Positions 14,780-23,459 of a stretch of DNA of 24,062 bases are shown piece after piece. Position numbers and translations under genes: made by a program. The number at the start of each line of letters is the position of its first letter. Position 1 is the stretch's first letter. The notes beneath the pieces are model-generated. The model was given only the letters and a program-made list of their open reading frames with translations, searched no databases and was not told where the DNA came from. The DNA is from a bacterium (GTDB lineage Bacteria > Chloroflexota > Dormibacteria > UBA8260 > Bog-877). The stretch covers positions 1 through 24,062 of the forward strand of contig JAJYWM010000248.1 of the NCBI GenBank assembly GCA_021791455.1. The letters run 5' to 3'.

Positions 14780-14814
14780 CGAAGTGAGTACAGCCGTCAA
14801 GCAGGGGGTTCACC

Positions 14815-15765
14815 GTGGATTCGCGACAGTATGAGATTGCCATAGTCGGCGCCGGGCCCGCGGGGCTGACGGCGGCCCTCTATGCCGGCCGGGCGATGAA
14901 GCGGACGGTCCTGCTGGAGGCCGGGGTGCCGGGCGGTGAGTTGCTCAATACCGAGGCCATCGAGGACTACCCTGGATTCGCTTCAATAACAGGACCGGAC
15001 CTGGCCACCAAGATGGCGGATCATGCGCTGAGTTTCGGCGCCGAGATGGTGTCGGCCCGGGTGGTGGCCGTGACCCCTCAGGCTGATGGTGGCCACCGGC
15101 TGGAAGTTGAGGACGGGGATCCGTACTTCGCCCGAGCGGTGATTCTGACCGCAGGCGGGCAGCCGCGCAAGCTCGAGGTGCCCGGCGAGCAGGAGTATTC
15201 CGGCAAGGGGGTATCCTACTGCGCCGTCTGTGACGGGGCCTTCTTCAAAGGGGAGCACCTGGCGGTCGTCGGAGGGGGGGACGCCGCCATGGAGGAGGCC
15301 GCTTTCCTAACCCGCTACGCGTCTCGGGTCACCTTGATCCACAGGCGCCGGGAGTTTAGGGCCCAGCCCGTTTTGGTGGATCGGGCGCGCCGGAATCCCA
15401 AGATGGAGTTCCTCCTCGACGCCGTGGTGGATGAGGTGGTGGGTGACGGGCGGAGGGTCGAGGCTCTCCGGCTCAGCCATCTCCGGGATGGCTCGACCAG
15501 TGAGCTTCCCGTGGGCGGGGTATTCATCTTTGTCGGCTTCCTGCCCAACAGCGGCCTGCTCACCGTCCATGCTGACCACGACTCCCAGGGTTACTACCTG
15601 ACCGACACCAACATGCAAACCTCCGTCCCCGGCGTCTTCGCGGCGGGAGACGTGCGGGCACAGTTGACCCGGCAGGTCACCACCGCGGTGGGGGATGCGA
15701 CCACGGCCGCCATGGCGGCCACGAAACTGGTGGAGGAGGCCCCGAGCCTGGTGGGCGCTTCTTGA
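14815..15765 (+). CDS. trxB: Thioredoxin reductase (NADPH)
   Basis: The 316-residue flavoprotein has the low-molecular-weight TrxB layout: FAD-binding GAGPAG (12-17), the redox pair Cys136/Cys139 in YCAVCDGAFF, the NADPH fold GGGDAAMEEA followed by HRRREFRAQP (the Arg-rich NADPH 2'-phosphate signature), and the C-terminal FAD segment GVFAAGDVR. It passes electrons from NADPH to thioredoxin for ribonucleotide reduction, disulfide repair and peroxide defence. GTG 14815 has AGGGGG upstream with suitable spacing. The stop overlaps the start of the cobalamin adenosyltransferase by four bases, so the two are cotranscribed. No thioredoxin gene is in the window. Confidence 0.95.
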   Translation: MDSRQYEIAIVGAGPAGLTAALYAGRAMKRTVLLEAGVPGGELLNTEAIEDYPGFASITGPDLATKMADHALSFGAEMVSARVVAVTPQADGGHRLEVEDGDPYFARAVILTAGGQPRKLEVPGEQEYSGKGVSYCAVCDGAFFKGEHLAVVGGGDAAMEEAAFLTRYASRVTLIHRRREFRAQPVLVDRARRNPKMEFLLDAVVDEVVGDGRRVEALRLSHLRDGSTSELPVGGVFIFVGFLPNSGLLTVHADHDSQGYYLTDTNMQTSVPGVFAAGDVRAQLTRQVTTAVGDATTAAMAATKLVEEAPSLVGAS

Positions 15766-16304
15766 GCAGCATTGTCACCAAGGGCGGTGACCAGGGCCAG
15801 ACGAGCCTGCTCTACGGAGGGCGCGTCGCCAAGGACGATCTGCACACCGAGGCCTATGGCGCTCTCGATGAGGCGATCTCAGCCATGGGGCTGGCCAGGT
15901 CCATGTGCCGCCACCAGGGGGTCGCGGCCACCCTGCTCGGGCTGGAGCGGGAATGCTTCACCGTGGGGGCTGAGCTGGCGACGGCCGGCAGCGACCGGGC
16001 CAAGCTGGAGAAGCACTTTCCGGTCCTCGAGGCCCAGGCGGTCGACCGCCTCGAGGATGAGGTGCACAGGCTTGAGGAGTTGATCGGTTTGCCGTCCGGC
16101 TTCGTTCTGCCCGGCGGCACCCCGGCTGCAGCGGCCATCGACCTCGCCCGCACCATGGTCCGCCGGGCCGAGAGGCGCACGGTGGCGCTGGCGCGTCAGG
16201 ACGGGTCCATCAACCCCGAGGTACTGCGCTACTTGAACCGACTGTCGGATCTGCTCTTCATGCTGGCCCGCGAGGAAGAGGCCGGGTCGACCACCCTCAA
16301 GTGA
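15762..16304 (+). CDS. pduO: PduO-type ATP:cob(I)alamin adenosyltransferase
   Basis: The 180-residue protein has the PduO-family hallmarks: [21 protein letters not shown] near the N-terminus, [37 protein letters not shown] with the Arg residues that contact ATP, and [14 protein letters not shown] at the C-terminus. It transfers the adenosyl group of ATP to reduced cobalamin, making adenosylcobalamin for mutases or class II ribonucleotide reductase. The start is TTG 15762, overlapping the trxB stop as TTGA; no strong ribosome-binding site is visible, which fits coupled translation. Other cobalamin genes are absent nearby. Linkage to trxB may simply be operonic or may reflect the need for reduced cobalt. 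Confidence 0.93.
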   Translation: MSSIVTKGGDQGQTSLLYGGRVAKDDLHTEAYGALDEAISAMGLARSMCRHQGVAATLLGLERECFTVGAELATAGSDRAKLEKHFPVLEAQAVDRLEDEVHRLEELIGLPSGFVLPGGTPAAAAIDLARTMVRRAERRTVALARQDGSINPEVLRYLNRLSDLLFMLAREEEAGSTTLK

Positions 16305-16320
16305 CAGGGCCGGTGCTCGC

Positions 16321-16326
16321 TACCCT
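16321..16326 (+). promoter_or_regulatory. -10 box of acylphosphatase gene
   Basis: TACCCT ends six bases before ATG 16333, giving a probable leaderless transcript. GGAG also occurs between the box and the ATG but is too close to the start to act as a normal ribosome-binding site. Confidence 0.45.
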
Positions 16327-16332
16327 GGAGTC

Positions 16333-16632
16333 ATGTCTGAGCCCACGGCGCAGCCCGAGCAGGTAGCAGTCCGCTGCCGCATCGGGGGGAGGGTGCAGAT
16401 GGTGGGCTTTCGAGCCTTCACCGTCACCTGGGCGAGCCGACTCGGGGTCACTGGCTGGGTGCGGAATGTTCCCGATGGCACGGTCGAGCTGTGGGCGCAG
16501 GGACAGCAGCCGGCGGTGGAAGAGCTGCTGCTCCACGTTCGCGTCGGGCCGGCGGCGGCATCCGTCGAGGTCGTTCAGGAGATGCGTGAGCAGCCCCGTC
16601 CGGGTCTCACCGGGTTTTCCGATGTCGGCTGA
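16333..16632 (+). CDS. acyP: Acylphosphatase
   Basis: The 99-residue protein has the two acylphosphatase signatures: [11 protein letters not shown] (19-29) with the phosphate-binding Arg27, and [17 protein letters not shown] (41-57) with catalytic Asn45. It hydrolyses acyl phosphates such as carbamoyl phosphate or 1,3-bisphosphoglycerate in the cytoplasm; its physiological role in bacteria is not settled. It lies 28 bases after the cobalamin adenosyltransferase gene, but a -10 box suggests its own promoter. The C-terminus (about 88-99) is slightly longer than the minimal family domain. ATG 16333 is the only sensible start. Confidence 0.93.
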   Translation: MSEPTAQPEQVAVRCRIGGRVQMVGFRAFTVTWASRLGVTGWVRNVPDGTVELWAQGQQPAVEELLLHVRVGPAAASVEVVQEMREQPRPGLTGFSDVG

Positions 16633-16650
16633 GGCGTTGGGCCCGATCGC

Positions 16651-16656
16651 TAGGGT
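16651..16656 (+). promoter_or_regulatory. -10 box of the trp operon
   Basis: TAGGGT lies 33 bases before ATG 16690 of trpC and would give a leader of roughly 27 bases with a GGGAG ribosome-binding site. The leader is too short for a trp attenuator or T-box, so tryptophan control, if any, is elsewhere. Confidence 0.4.
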
Positions 16657-16689
16657 TGGGCTCGAGTCCGTGCCGGCTCGGGAGACGGC

Positions 16690-17484
16690 ATGACGGTTCG
16701 AGTTCTGGAGCCGATTCTGGCCCGCTCCCTGGTCCGGGCGCAGACCCTGGCGCGGGGTGGCCTGGACCCACTGCGCCGGGCTGCCGAGGGGGCCAGGCCC
16801 GCGCGCAGCCTCATCGAAGCCCTCGGCGGTCCCCGCATCACAGTGATTGCGGAGATGAAGCGCAGCTCGCCGTCGGCCGGCTTACTGAGGCCGGAGCTTG
16901 ACCCGCAGGATATGGCGCTGCGGTTTGCCGCCGGTGGGGCGGCCGCGATTTCCGTCCTCACCGAGCCGGTGTCTTTTGGGGGCAGCCTGGACGATCTGCG
17001 TCAGGCTGCCTCGGCCACCGAACTGCCCGTCTTGCGCAAGGACTTCGTCGTCGATCCGGTGCAGATCCTGGAAGCCAGGTCAGCGGGCGCGGACGCCGTC
17101 CTGCTGATCGTCAGAGCATTGCCCGGGGAGATGCTGGCAAGGTGTCTCGAGACCGCTCTGGAGCTCGGCATGGACGCATTGGTCGAGGTTCATGACGAGT
17201 CCGACATGGAGGCAGCCCTGAGCTCAGGAGCGACCCTGATCGGGATCAACAACCGCGATCTGGACACCCTTGTCACCGACCTCAGAACCACGGAGCGGCT
17301 GGCGCCGATGGCCGGCGCCGGCTGCCTGGTGGTTTCCGAGTCCGGGATCCGCGACGCCCGCGACGTTGAGCGGGTCCGAGGCGCCGGCGCGAGTGCCATC
17401 CTGGTGGGCGAGGCGCTCATGCGAGCCACGGTCGTCGGTGTTGCCTTGAGGGGTTTGACGGGGCATCCTGAGATCGTCGGGTGA
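16690..17484 (+). CDS. trpC: Indole-3-glycerol phosphate synthase
   Basis: The 264-residue TIM-barrel protein has the TrpC signatures: VIAEMKRSSPSAGLL with catalytic Lys57, LPVLRKDFVVDPVQILEARSAGADAVLLI, EVHDESDME, GINNRDLDTL and VVSESGIRDA. It converts carboxyphenylamino-deoxyribulose phosphate to indole-3-glycerol phosphate, the penultimate stage of tryptophan synthesis. ATG 16690 has a GGGAG site seven bases upstream. It is the first gene of a tight trpC-F-B-A run, overlapping trpF by one base. The earlier pathway genes trpE, trpG and trpD are not in the window. Confidence 0.96.
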   Translation: MTVRVLEPILARSLVRAQTLARGGLDPLRRAAEGARPARSLIEALGGPRITVIAEMKRSSPSAGLLRPELDPQDMALRFAAGGAAAISVLTEPVSFGGSLDDLRQAASATELPVLRKDFVVDPVQILEARSAGADAVLLIVRALPGEMLARCLETALELGMDALVEVHDESDMEAALSSGATLIGINNRDLDTLVTDLRTTERLAPMAGAGCLVVSESGIRDARDVERVRGAGASAILVGEALMRATVVGVALRGLTGHPEIVG

Positions 17485-18125
17485 TGCGTGTCAAGGTGTG
17501 CGGCATCACCAGCCCCGAGGACGCCAGCGTGGCGATCTCGGTTGGCGCTGATGCGCTGGGGATGGTATTCCATAACGCCAGCCCGCGACGGGTCGGGGCT
17601 CGCAGCGCCCACCAGATCGCTGAAGTCACCCTGGGCAGGGCGGATCTGGTGGGAGTAGTGGTGGATGCCACTCCGGTGGAGCTGGCCGAGCTGGTTGACG
17701 AGTTTTGCCTGACCATGGTCCAGGTCCACATCCGCAGCTGTCACCCCGGCTTGGCTGGTGAGCTGGGGGTGCCGGTGCTGCCTTATGTCTCCAGCAGCGA
17801 GCCAGCTGCCGCCATCCGCGCTGATTGGTGGGCGGACCTGCCCATAATGCTCGACAGCCTGGGTGGGGATGGGGCTGGTGGGACGGGGATGGTCGGAGAT
17901 CTCGAGATCGCCAGGGCGGTTTCGGCGCACAGGCCAGTCTGGCTGGCCGGTGGACTCGGTCCTGGCAATGTGGCAGCGGCAGTGGCCCGGGTCAGGCCGT
18001 ACGGAGTGGACGCCAGTTCCGGCCTGGAGCGCAGGCCGGGGGTAAAGGACCCGCGCCTTGTCGAGGCATATGTTCAAGCCGCTCGGGAGGCCGCCGCCAT
18101 GGTGCACAATGAGGTCAACTCGTGA
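17484..18125 (+). CDS. trpF: Phosphoribosylanthranilate isomerase
   Basis: The 213-residue protein opens [14 protein letters not shown] with the catalytic Cys6 of TrpF. It continues with [17 protein letters not shown] and [17 protein letters not shown], and ends with [15 protein letters not shown] and [23 protein letters not shown], the phosphate-binding and C-terminal motifs. It isomerises phosphoribosylanthranilate to carboxyphenylamino-deoxyribulose phosphate, the substrate of TrpC. ATG 17484 overlaps the trpC stop in TGATG; an in-frame GTG at 17481 is also possible. One segment near residues 128-137 is Gly-rich. The stop overlaps the trpB start. Confidence 0.95.
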   Translation: MRVKVCGITSPEDASVAISVGADALGMVFHNASPRRVGARSAHQIAEVTLGRADLVGVVVDATPVELAELVDEFCLTMVQVHIRSCHPGLAGELGVPVLPYVSSSEPAAAIRADWWADLPIMLDSLGGDGAGGTGMVGDLEIARAVSAHRPVWLAGGLGPGNVAAAVARVRPYGVDASSGLERRPGVKDPRLVEAYVQAAREAAAMVHNEVNS

Positions 18126-19324
18126 GAACCCCGGGCCGCCCCATAACCACCCCTCCGCCGCGGGCGGGAAGGTATGGAGACTTTGGGGGGAGCTTCGTCC
18201 CGGAGACGGTGATGCCAGCTCTCGAGGAGCTGGAGGAGCAGGCCTCCCTGGCGTTCCGCGACCAGGCGTTCAGCGATTCCCTAAACGGCCTGCTCCGAGA
18301 TTACGCGGGGCGCCCCACCCCCTGTTACCTCGCCAAGCGGCTCTCGGATCGGGCCGGTTTTCCCATCTGGCTCAAGCGGGAGGACCTGCTGCACACCGGC
18401 GCCCACAAGATCAATAACGCCCTGGGCCAGCTGCTGCTGGCCCAGAGAATGGGTAAGCGACGCATCGTCGCCGAGACCGGGGCCGGCCAGCACGGCCTGG
18501 CCACCGCGACCGCCTGCGCGCTGATGGGGATGCCCTGCGTGGTCTACATGGGCTCAGAGGACATCCGGCGCCAGGCCGTGAATGTCGCCAAGATGAAGCT
18601 TCTCGGCGCCACCGTCGAAGCAGTCGACAGCGGATCGAGGACGCTCAAGGACGCAACCTCAGAGGCGATCCGGGACTGGGTCACCAACGTTCGCGACACC
18701 CACTACGTGATTGGGTCCGTGGTCGGGCCCCACCCGTACCCATGGCTGGTCCGCACTCTCCAGTCAGTTATCGGGGTCGAAGCACGCCAGCAGATGCTGG
18801 AACAGGCTGGGAGGCTGCCGTCCCGGGTGATCGCGTGCGTCGGAGGCGGGAGCAACGCCATCGGGATCTTCTCCGCTTTTCTGGACGACCCGGAGGTGGC
18901 GCTGGTCGGCGTGGAGGCTGGGGGCAGGGGCCGCGGCCGAGGGGAGCATGGAGCGACGCTCAGCCTTGGAAGCCCAGGAGTGCTGCATGGAGCCAGGTCA
19001 TACCTCCTCCAGGACGAGGACGGGCAGGTGGAGTCAACCCACAGCATCTCGGCCGGCCTGGACTACCCCGGAGTTGGCCCCGAGCACGCCTGGCTCAAGA
19101 GCACCGGACGGGTCTGGTACACGGTGGTCGAGGACGGGCAGGCCCTAGAGGGTCTTCACCTGCTCGCCCGCCTGGAAGGCATCATCCCCGCGCTCGAGTC
19201 ATCGCACGCGGTCTACCACGCGGTCCACCTGGGGCCGCCGGAGGCGGGTCCGGTTGTGGTCTGTCTCAGCGGGCGTGGCGACAAGGACATGGCCACGGTG
19301 CTCGATGGAGGCGATGCCCAATGA
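18122..19324 (+). CDS. trpB: Tryptophan synthase beta chain
   Basis: The 400-residue PLP enzyme has the TrpB1 signatures: [28 protein letters not shown] with PLP-binding Lys96, ETGAGQHG with catalytic Glu118, [10 protein letters not shown] for the PLP phosphate, [16 protein letters not shown], and the closing SGRGDKDM. It condenses indole with serine to make tryptophan, in complex with TrpA. GTG 18122 overlaps the trpF stop as GTGA. The length and motifs are those of the standard alpha-dependent TrpB, not the TrpB2 type. The stop overlaps trpA as ATGA. Confidence 0.97.
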   Translation: MRTPGRPITTPPPRAGRYGDFGGSFVPETVMPALEELEEQASLAFRDQAFSDSLNGLLRDYAGRPTPCYLAKRLSDRAGFPIWLKREDLLHTGAHKINNALGQLLLAQRMGKRRIVAETGAGQHGLATATACALMGMPCVVYMGSEDIRRQAVNVAKMKLLGATVEAVDSGSRTLKDATSEAIRDWVTNVRDTHYVIGSVVGPHPYPWLVRTLQSVIGVEARQQMLEQAGRLPSRVIACVGGGSNAIGIFSAFLDDPEVALVGVEAGGRGRGRGEHGATLSLGSPGVLHGARSYLLQDEDGQVESTHSISAGLDYPGVGPEHAWLKSTGRVWYTVVEDGQALEGLHLLARLEGIIPALESSHAVYHAVHLGPPEAGPVVVCLSGRGDKDMATVLDGGDAQ

Positions 19325-20112
19325 GCGCGGACCAGGCCGTCCGGCGGATCAGGTTGACCCTGAGCGGCCATCCCGTTCCCGCCGTCCTTATCTCGTACGT
19401 GATGGCGGGCTTCCCACGGATCGATGACACCGTGCCCATGCTGCTGGCGGCGGAGGCAGCTGGAGTCAAGATGGTGGAGTTGGGATTGCCATACTCTGAC
19501 CCGCTTGCGGATGGTCCGGTCGTGCAATCGGCGGGCCAGCGTGCGCTTGGCAACGGGATGACGGTCGCCAGAGCCCTGGCCCAGGTTCAGGAGGCGAGGG
19601 AGGGCGGGTTGGCCATCCCGCTCGTGGTGATGACGTACCTGAATCCCCTGCTCCGAATGGGACTTGGGCACTTCTGCGAGCTGGCCTCCCGGTCGGGAGT
19701 GGACGGGATCCTGGTGCCAGACCTGCCCCTGGAAGAGATGGCGGAGCTGGCGGGCCTGGCCGAAGACCACGGGATCGCCATGAACACCATGGTCGCACCC
19801 ACCACCCCAAGCTCCAGGATCGCCAGAGCGGGAGGCCTCAGCACCGGCTTCATCTACTGCGTTTCCAGGACCGGCGTGACTGGCGCGGCAGCCTCTGCCC
19901 GTGACGAGGGGACCTCCCTCCTGCAGAGGGCCAGGCAGAATACGGACGCTCCGCTGGTGCTGGGGTTCGGCGTTCGTTCCGCGGAGCAGGTGCGAGCAGT
20001 CACGGGTCTGGCGGATGGGGTGGTGGTGGCGAGCCTGCTGCTGGAGGAAGCCGCCGCTGCTGCTGATCCGGTGGAGGCGGTTGCCCGCAAGATCCGCGAG
20101 CTGCGGGCCTGA
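19321..20112 (+). CDS. trpA: Tryptophan synthase alpha chain
   Basis: The 263-residue TIM-barrel protein contains [19 protein letters not shown] with catalytic Glu53 and Asp64 (equivalent to Glu49 and Asp60 of the enteric enzyme), [36 protein letters not shown] and [11 protein letters not shown]. It splits indole-3-glycerol phosphate into indole and glyceraldehyde-3-phosphate and channels the indole to TrpB. ATG 19321 overlaps the trpB stop, so translation is coupled. Its stop is separated by a single base from the stop of the convergent fabG gene, leaving no room for a terminator between the two operons. Confidence 0.97.
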   Translation: MSADQAVRRIRLTLSGHPVPAVLISYVMAGFPRIDDTVPMLLAAEAAGVKMVELGLPYSDPLADGPVVQSAGQRALGNGMTVARALAQVQEAREGGLAIPLVVMTYLNPLLRMGLGHFCELASRSGVDGILVPDLPLEEMAELAGLAEDHGIAMNTMVAPTTPSSRIARAGGLSTGFIYCVSRTGVTGAAASARDEGTSLLQRARQNTDAPLVLGFGVRSAEQVRAVTGLADGVVVASLLLEEAAAAADPVEAVARKIRELRA

Positions 20113-20113
20113 G

Positions 20114-20842
20114 TCAGGCGCTGAGGCCCCCGTCGACCACCAGCACCTCTCCGGTGATGAAGGAGGCGGCGGGGCTGCAAAGGAAGGCGACCGCCGCCGC
20201 GATCTCCGCTGCCGTTCCCGCACGCCGCACGGGCGTCATCCGGATCAGCTCCCGCAGCATCTCCTCGGATACCGACGACGAGGTGAGTTCGGTCAGAACG
20301 TAGCCGGGAGCGACCGCATTGCAGGTGATGGAGCGCGACCCCAGCTCCTTGGCCACCGACTTGGTCAGGCCGATCAGCCCCGCCTTGGCCGCCGCGTAGT
20401 TGGCCTGGCCGGGGTTCCCGCCCAGTCCCACGATCGAGCTCACGTTGACGATGCGCCCAAAGCGCTGGCGCATCATGTGGGGCACCGCCGCCTTGATCAC
20501 GTGGAAGGCCGCGCTCAGGTCGGTGCCCAGAACCTGGTCCCAGTCCTCCTTGGTCATCCGTAAGAGGAGCCGATCGCGCAGTACACCGGCGTTGTTCACG
20601 ACCACGTCGAACGGACCCTTGGCCGCGAACATGTCGCCGACCTCGCCCGGGTCGCTGACATCCGCCTGGTGCAGGCTGACCCCCTTCAGGCCCTGAGCCG
20701 TGGATTCGGCGCTGGTCCTGTCCGAACGGAAGTTGATCACCACCTCCGCTCCCATCTCCACCAGCTGCGAGCTGATCGCCGCTCCGATTCCCTTGCCCCC
20801 CCCGGTCACCAGGGCGCGCCGTCCGGACAGGTCCATGTCCAT
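20114..20842 (-). CDS. fabG: 3-oxoacyl-ACP reductase
   Basis: The 242-residue classical SDR protein has the NADP-binding TGGGKGIG (13-20), VVNNAGV (81-87), and the catalytic Ser136, Tyr149 and Lys153 in NVSSIVG and NYAAAKAG. It ends with FITGEVLVVDGG, typical of FabG. It reduces beta-ketoacyl-ACP with NADPH in each round of fatty-acid elongation. ATG 20842 has GGGGAG seven bases upstream, inside the end of fabD; a second Met at codon 3 is possible. It is the last gene of the fabF-acpP-fabD-fabG operon, two bases after the fabD stop, and faces trpA. Confidence 0.93.
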   Translation of the reverse strand: MDMDLSGRRALVTGGGKGIGAAISSQLVEMGAEVVINFRSDRTSAESTAQGLKGVSLHQADVSDPGEVGDMFAAKGPFDVVVNNAGVLRDRLLLRMTKEDWDQVLGTDLSAAFHVIKAAVPHMMRQRFGRIVNVSSIVGLGGNPGQANYAAAKAGLIGLTKSVAKELGSRSITCNAVAPGYVLTELTSSSVSEEMLRELIRMTPVRRAGTAAEIAAAVAFLCSPAASFITGEVLVVDGGLSA

Positions 20843-20844
20843 GT

Positions 20845-21807
20845 TCAGCTCCCCATTTCTTCGATCAGAAGCTCGTCGGCGTTCCATGTGACCACCCCGG
20901 CCATGTGTTTGGCCGCAAGGCTGGCCAGCACCCTCCCCGGCCCCAGCTCCACCACGGTTGCCACGTGCAGCCGTTGCATGGCAGCCATGGTCCTGGCCCA
21001 CAAAACAGGGCGCAGCAAATGCCCAATGAGCTCGGAGCGGACCGCCACCACGGAATGCAGCACAAAGCCGCTGCCGTTGGCGATCAGGGGGATTTGCGGG
21101 GCCCGAAGAGGAAGCGCCCTCACCGTTTCCGCGAGCTTAGCCGCTGCTCGACTCATCAGGGGCGAGTGGGCGCCCAGCGGTATGTCCAGGAGCACAACGC
21201 GACGTGCTCCGGCCCTGTTCGAAAGGTTCTCGGCGACTTCGATCGCCGCCGCCTCGCCACTGAGGATGAATTGATTGCTGGAGTTCAGGTTCGCCAGCCA
21301 GATCCCGCCGGCCCGGCTTGCCTCCTGGCGGATCTCTTCGATCCGCTCCTGGGAGAGGCCCACGACCGCCAGCATCCGTCCGGGGTTGGAGGTGGCCGCG
21401 TCCGCCATGAGGCGGCCACGCTCTCTGACCAGGAGGAGAGCATCCTCCCAGGTGATCGTTCCAGACGCGGCGCAGGCGCTGATCTCCCCCAGGCTATGGC
21501 CCGCCACCGCCGCGATGGAGCCTGTATCGAACCTGGTTCGGTAGGCTTCGAACGCGGCATAGGAGACTGCCACCAGGCAGGGCTGAATGTTCTCGGTCAG
21601 GAGCAACTGCTCGGCCGGTCCCTCAAAGCAGAGCCGGCGAACGGGCATCTCCAGCACCTCCTCCGCGTGGCTGATCGCCCGGTCGGCCTCGGGGAAGCGC
21701 CTGGTGAGGTCCAGGCCCATGCCGGGTCGCTGGACTCCCTGCCCGGGGAAGAGGAGGGCCACCGGAGGGAGCAGACCGACCGGGTCAGCTGCGGGATAGG
21801 CGGTCAT
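20845..21807 (-). CDS. fabD: Malonyl-CoA:ACP transacylase
   Basis: The 320-residue acyltransferase has LFPGQGVQRPGMG near the N-terminus, the nucleophile Ser105 in AGHSLGEIS, the active-site His214 in LGAHSPLM, and the ELGPGRVLASL C-terminal motif. It moves the malonyl group from CoA to the ACP thiol, supplying extender units to FabF. ATG 21807 overlaps the acpP stop by four bases (ATGA). The glutamine in LFPGQG, the substrate Arg region and normal length (about 300-320) all suggest an active enzyme. Confidence 0.95.
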   Translation of the reverse strand: MTAYPAADPVGLLPPVALLFPGQGVQRPGMGLDLTRRFPEADRAISHAEEVLEMPVRRLCFEGPAEQLLLTENIQPCLVAVSYAAFEAYRTRFDTGSIAAVAGHSLGEISACAASGTITWEDALLLVRERGRLMADAATSNPGRMLAVVGLSQERIEEIRQEASRAGGIWLANLNSSNQFILSGEAAAIEVAENLSNRAGARRVVLLDIPLGAHSPLMSRAAAKLAETVRALPLRAPQIPLIANGSGFVLHSVVAVRSELIGHLLRPVLWARTMAAMQRLHVATVVELGPGRVLASLAAKHMAGVVTWNADELLIEEMGS

Positions 21808-22073
21808 CGCTGGGGCTGGTGCTCCAGCAGGTAGTCCCAGAGTTGCCCGACGCGCTTCATCTGTTCTAGCTCCTCGGGAGGCAGCGTGACCGAGTAGCGA
21901 TCCTCGATCGCCATGATCAGCTCCACAAGGTCCAATGAGTCAGCCGCCAGGTCGCGGGCGAAGCTGACGTCCATCTGAACTCGATCGGGCTCGACACCGA
22001 GGATCTCGGACGCTAACTTCTGCAGCTCGCTGAAGTCCAGGGGCTGGTCTGAGGGGGGCTGTTGGTCGGGCAA
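21804..22073 (-). CDS. acpP: Acyl carrier protein
   Basis: The 89-residue acidic protein has the phosphopantetheine attachment site DSLDLVEL, with Ser46 as the modified residue. Helix I (LQKLASEILGV) and the C-terminal helix of the four-helix bundle are also recognisable. It carries growing acyl chains for FabD, FabF and FabG. An N-terminal Gln/Pro/Asp-rich extension of about 12 residues precedes the domain. The start is TTG 22073, supported by AAGGAG eight bases upstream; no ATG is nearby. It lies 24 bases after fabF and overlaps fabD. Confidence 0.95.
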   Translation of the reverse strand: MPDQQPPSDQPLDFSELQKLASEILGVEPDRVQMDVSFARDLAADSLDLVELIMAIEDRYSVTLPPEELEQMKRVGQLWDYLLEHQPQR

Positions 22074-22097
22074 GCGGGTTTCTCCTTGAATCGATTG

Positions 22098-23351
22098 CTA
22101 GGCCTCGCCCGGTCCGAGGACCAGACAGGCGTTGTGCCCGCCGAACCCGAACGAGTTCGAAAGGGCAACTCTAACCGGGGCGACCCGGGCCGAGTTCGGC
22201 ACGTAATCGAGGTCGCAACGAGGATCCTGATCTGCCAGGTTGATGGTCGGCGGGATCAGTCCCCTTTGAATTGCAAGCACGCAGGCGGCAGCTTCCATGG
22301 CGCCCGCGGCGCCCAGCAGATGTCCTGTCATCGACTTGGTCGAGCTGACCGCGACACGGTTCGCATGTTCCCCGAGGACCTGGCGGATGGCCAGGGTCTC
22401 CGCGATGTCCCCGAGGGAGGTTGAGGTGCCGTGGGCGTTGACGTAGTCCACCTGCTCCGGGGCGATTCCTGAGTGTCGCAGCGCGGCGCTCATCGCCCGC
22501 GCCGCCCCGCGTCCCTCGGGGTCTGGTGCGGTGAAGTGGTACATGTCGGCGCTGGACCCGGACCCCAGCAGCTCCGCCCATATGTGGGCGTTGCGCGCCC
22601 GGGCGTGCTCCATCTCCTCCAAGACCATGATCACCGCCCCCTCCGACATGACGAAGCCGTCCCGCCCCAGGTCGAAGGGCCGGCAGGCCGCCTGGGGCTG
22701 ATCATTGCGCCTGCTCATGGCACTCATCTGACAGAAGGCCCCTATCAGCAGCGGCGTGATAGCGGCCTCCGCTCCGCCCGCGATCATTGCCACCGCGTCG
22801 CCCCGCCGGATCACCTCCGTCGCGTCGGCCAAGGCGTGGGAACCGCTGGCGCACGCCGATACGACTGCATAGTTCGGCCCTCCCGCCTTGAGTTCGATGG
22901 CGATGAGCCCGGCGGCCATGTCGGTGATCATCATCGGCGCCATGAACGGGCTGATCCTGCTCACGCCACGCTCCATCAGGGTCTGATGAGCCCTCTCGAT
23001 CTCCTCCATGCCCCCGGCGGCCGAGCTGACCACCACCCCTACCGCATCCGCGTCAAGAGTCTCGGGCTTGAGCCCGGAATCGTCGACCGCCATCCTGGCG
23101 GCGGCCAGCGCCAGCTGGCAGTAGCGCGCCACGTGGCGCGCGGTCTTGCGATCCATGTACAGCTCGGGGTCGAAGTCTCGTACCTCGCCAGCGATCCTGG
23201 TCGGAAAGCCCGTGGCGTTGAAGTGGGAGATCGGACCGACTCCGGATCGGCCATGGACCAGCCCATCCCAGACTTCCTCTACGCCCGTGCCGAGGGGGGT
23301 GACCATTCCCATCCCGGTGATCGCCACCCGCACGCCCACCCTGCCGCTCAC
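22098..23351 (-). CDS. fabF: Beta-ketoacyl-ACP synthase II
   Basis: The 417-residue thiolase-fold enzyme has the Cys-His-His triad of elongating condensing enzymes: Cys167 in VSACASGSHA, His307 in NAHGTST and His344 in KSMTGHLLGAAG. The N-terminal VAITGMGMVTPLG and the C-terminal SNSFGFGGHNACLVL are also typical. It condenses malonyl-ACP with acyl-ACP. The start is taken as GTG 23351; TAAGCT on the minus strand (23366-23361) lies nine bases upstream and suggests a very short leader, and no ribosome-binding site is seen. It is the first gene of the fab operon. fabH and acc genes are not in the window. Confidence 0.95.
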   Translation of the reverse strand: MSGRVGVRVAITGMGMVTPLGTGVEEVWDGLVHGRSGVGPISHFNATGFPTRIAGEVRDFDPELYMDRKTARHVARYCQLALAAARMAVDDSGLKPETLDADAVGVVVSSAAGGMEEIERAHQTLMERGVSRISPFMAPMMITDMAAGLIAIELKAGGPNYAVVSACASGSHALADATEVIRRGDAVAMIAGGAEAAITPLLIGAFCQMSAMSRRNDQPQAACRPFDLGRDGFVMSEGAVIMVLEEMEHARARNAHIWAELLGSGSSADMYHFTAPDPEGRGAARAMSAALRHSGIAPEQVDYVNAHGTSTSLGDIAETLAIRQVLGEHANRVAVSSTKSMTGHLLGAAGAMEAAACVLAIQRGLIPPTINLADQDPRCDLDYVPNSARVAPVRVALSNSFGFGGHNACLVLGPGEA

Positions 23352-23459
23352 TCTTAACCTAGCTTACGGACAAAGTGTGCCTATTGCATCGGCCTGGCCG
23401 CATGAGTTCGAAGTAACTCCCCTGGACCGCATGTCCAAAAAGTGCTGCTTGACGCCCGG

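Noticed and set aside
12908..14800. Minus-strand open frame of 630 codons
   Set aside because: It is the antisense shadow of the protease end and sqdB, both of which have unmistakable motifs on the plus strand.
16633..16689. trp attenuator or T-box upstream of trpC
   Set aside because: The space is only 57 bases, with no Trp-codon leader peptide and no T-box core sequence.
18742..19320. Extension of trpA upstream to 18742
   Set aside because: This part lies within trpB in another frame; the TrpA sequence begins at ATG 19321, overlapping the trpB stop.
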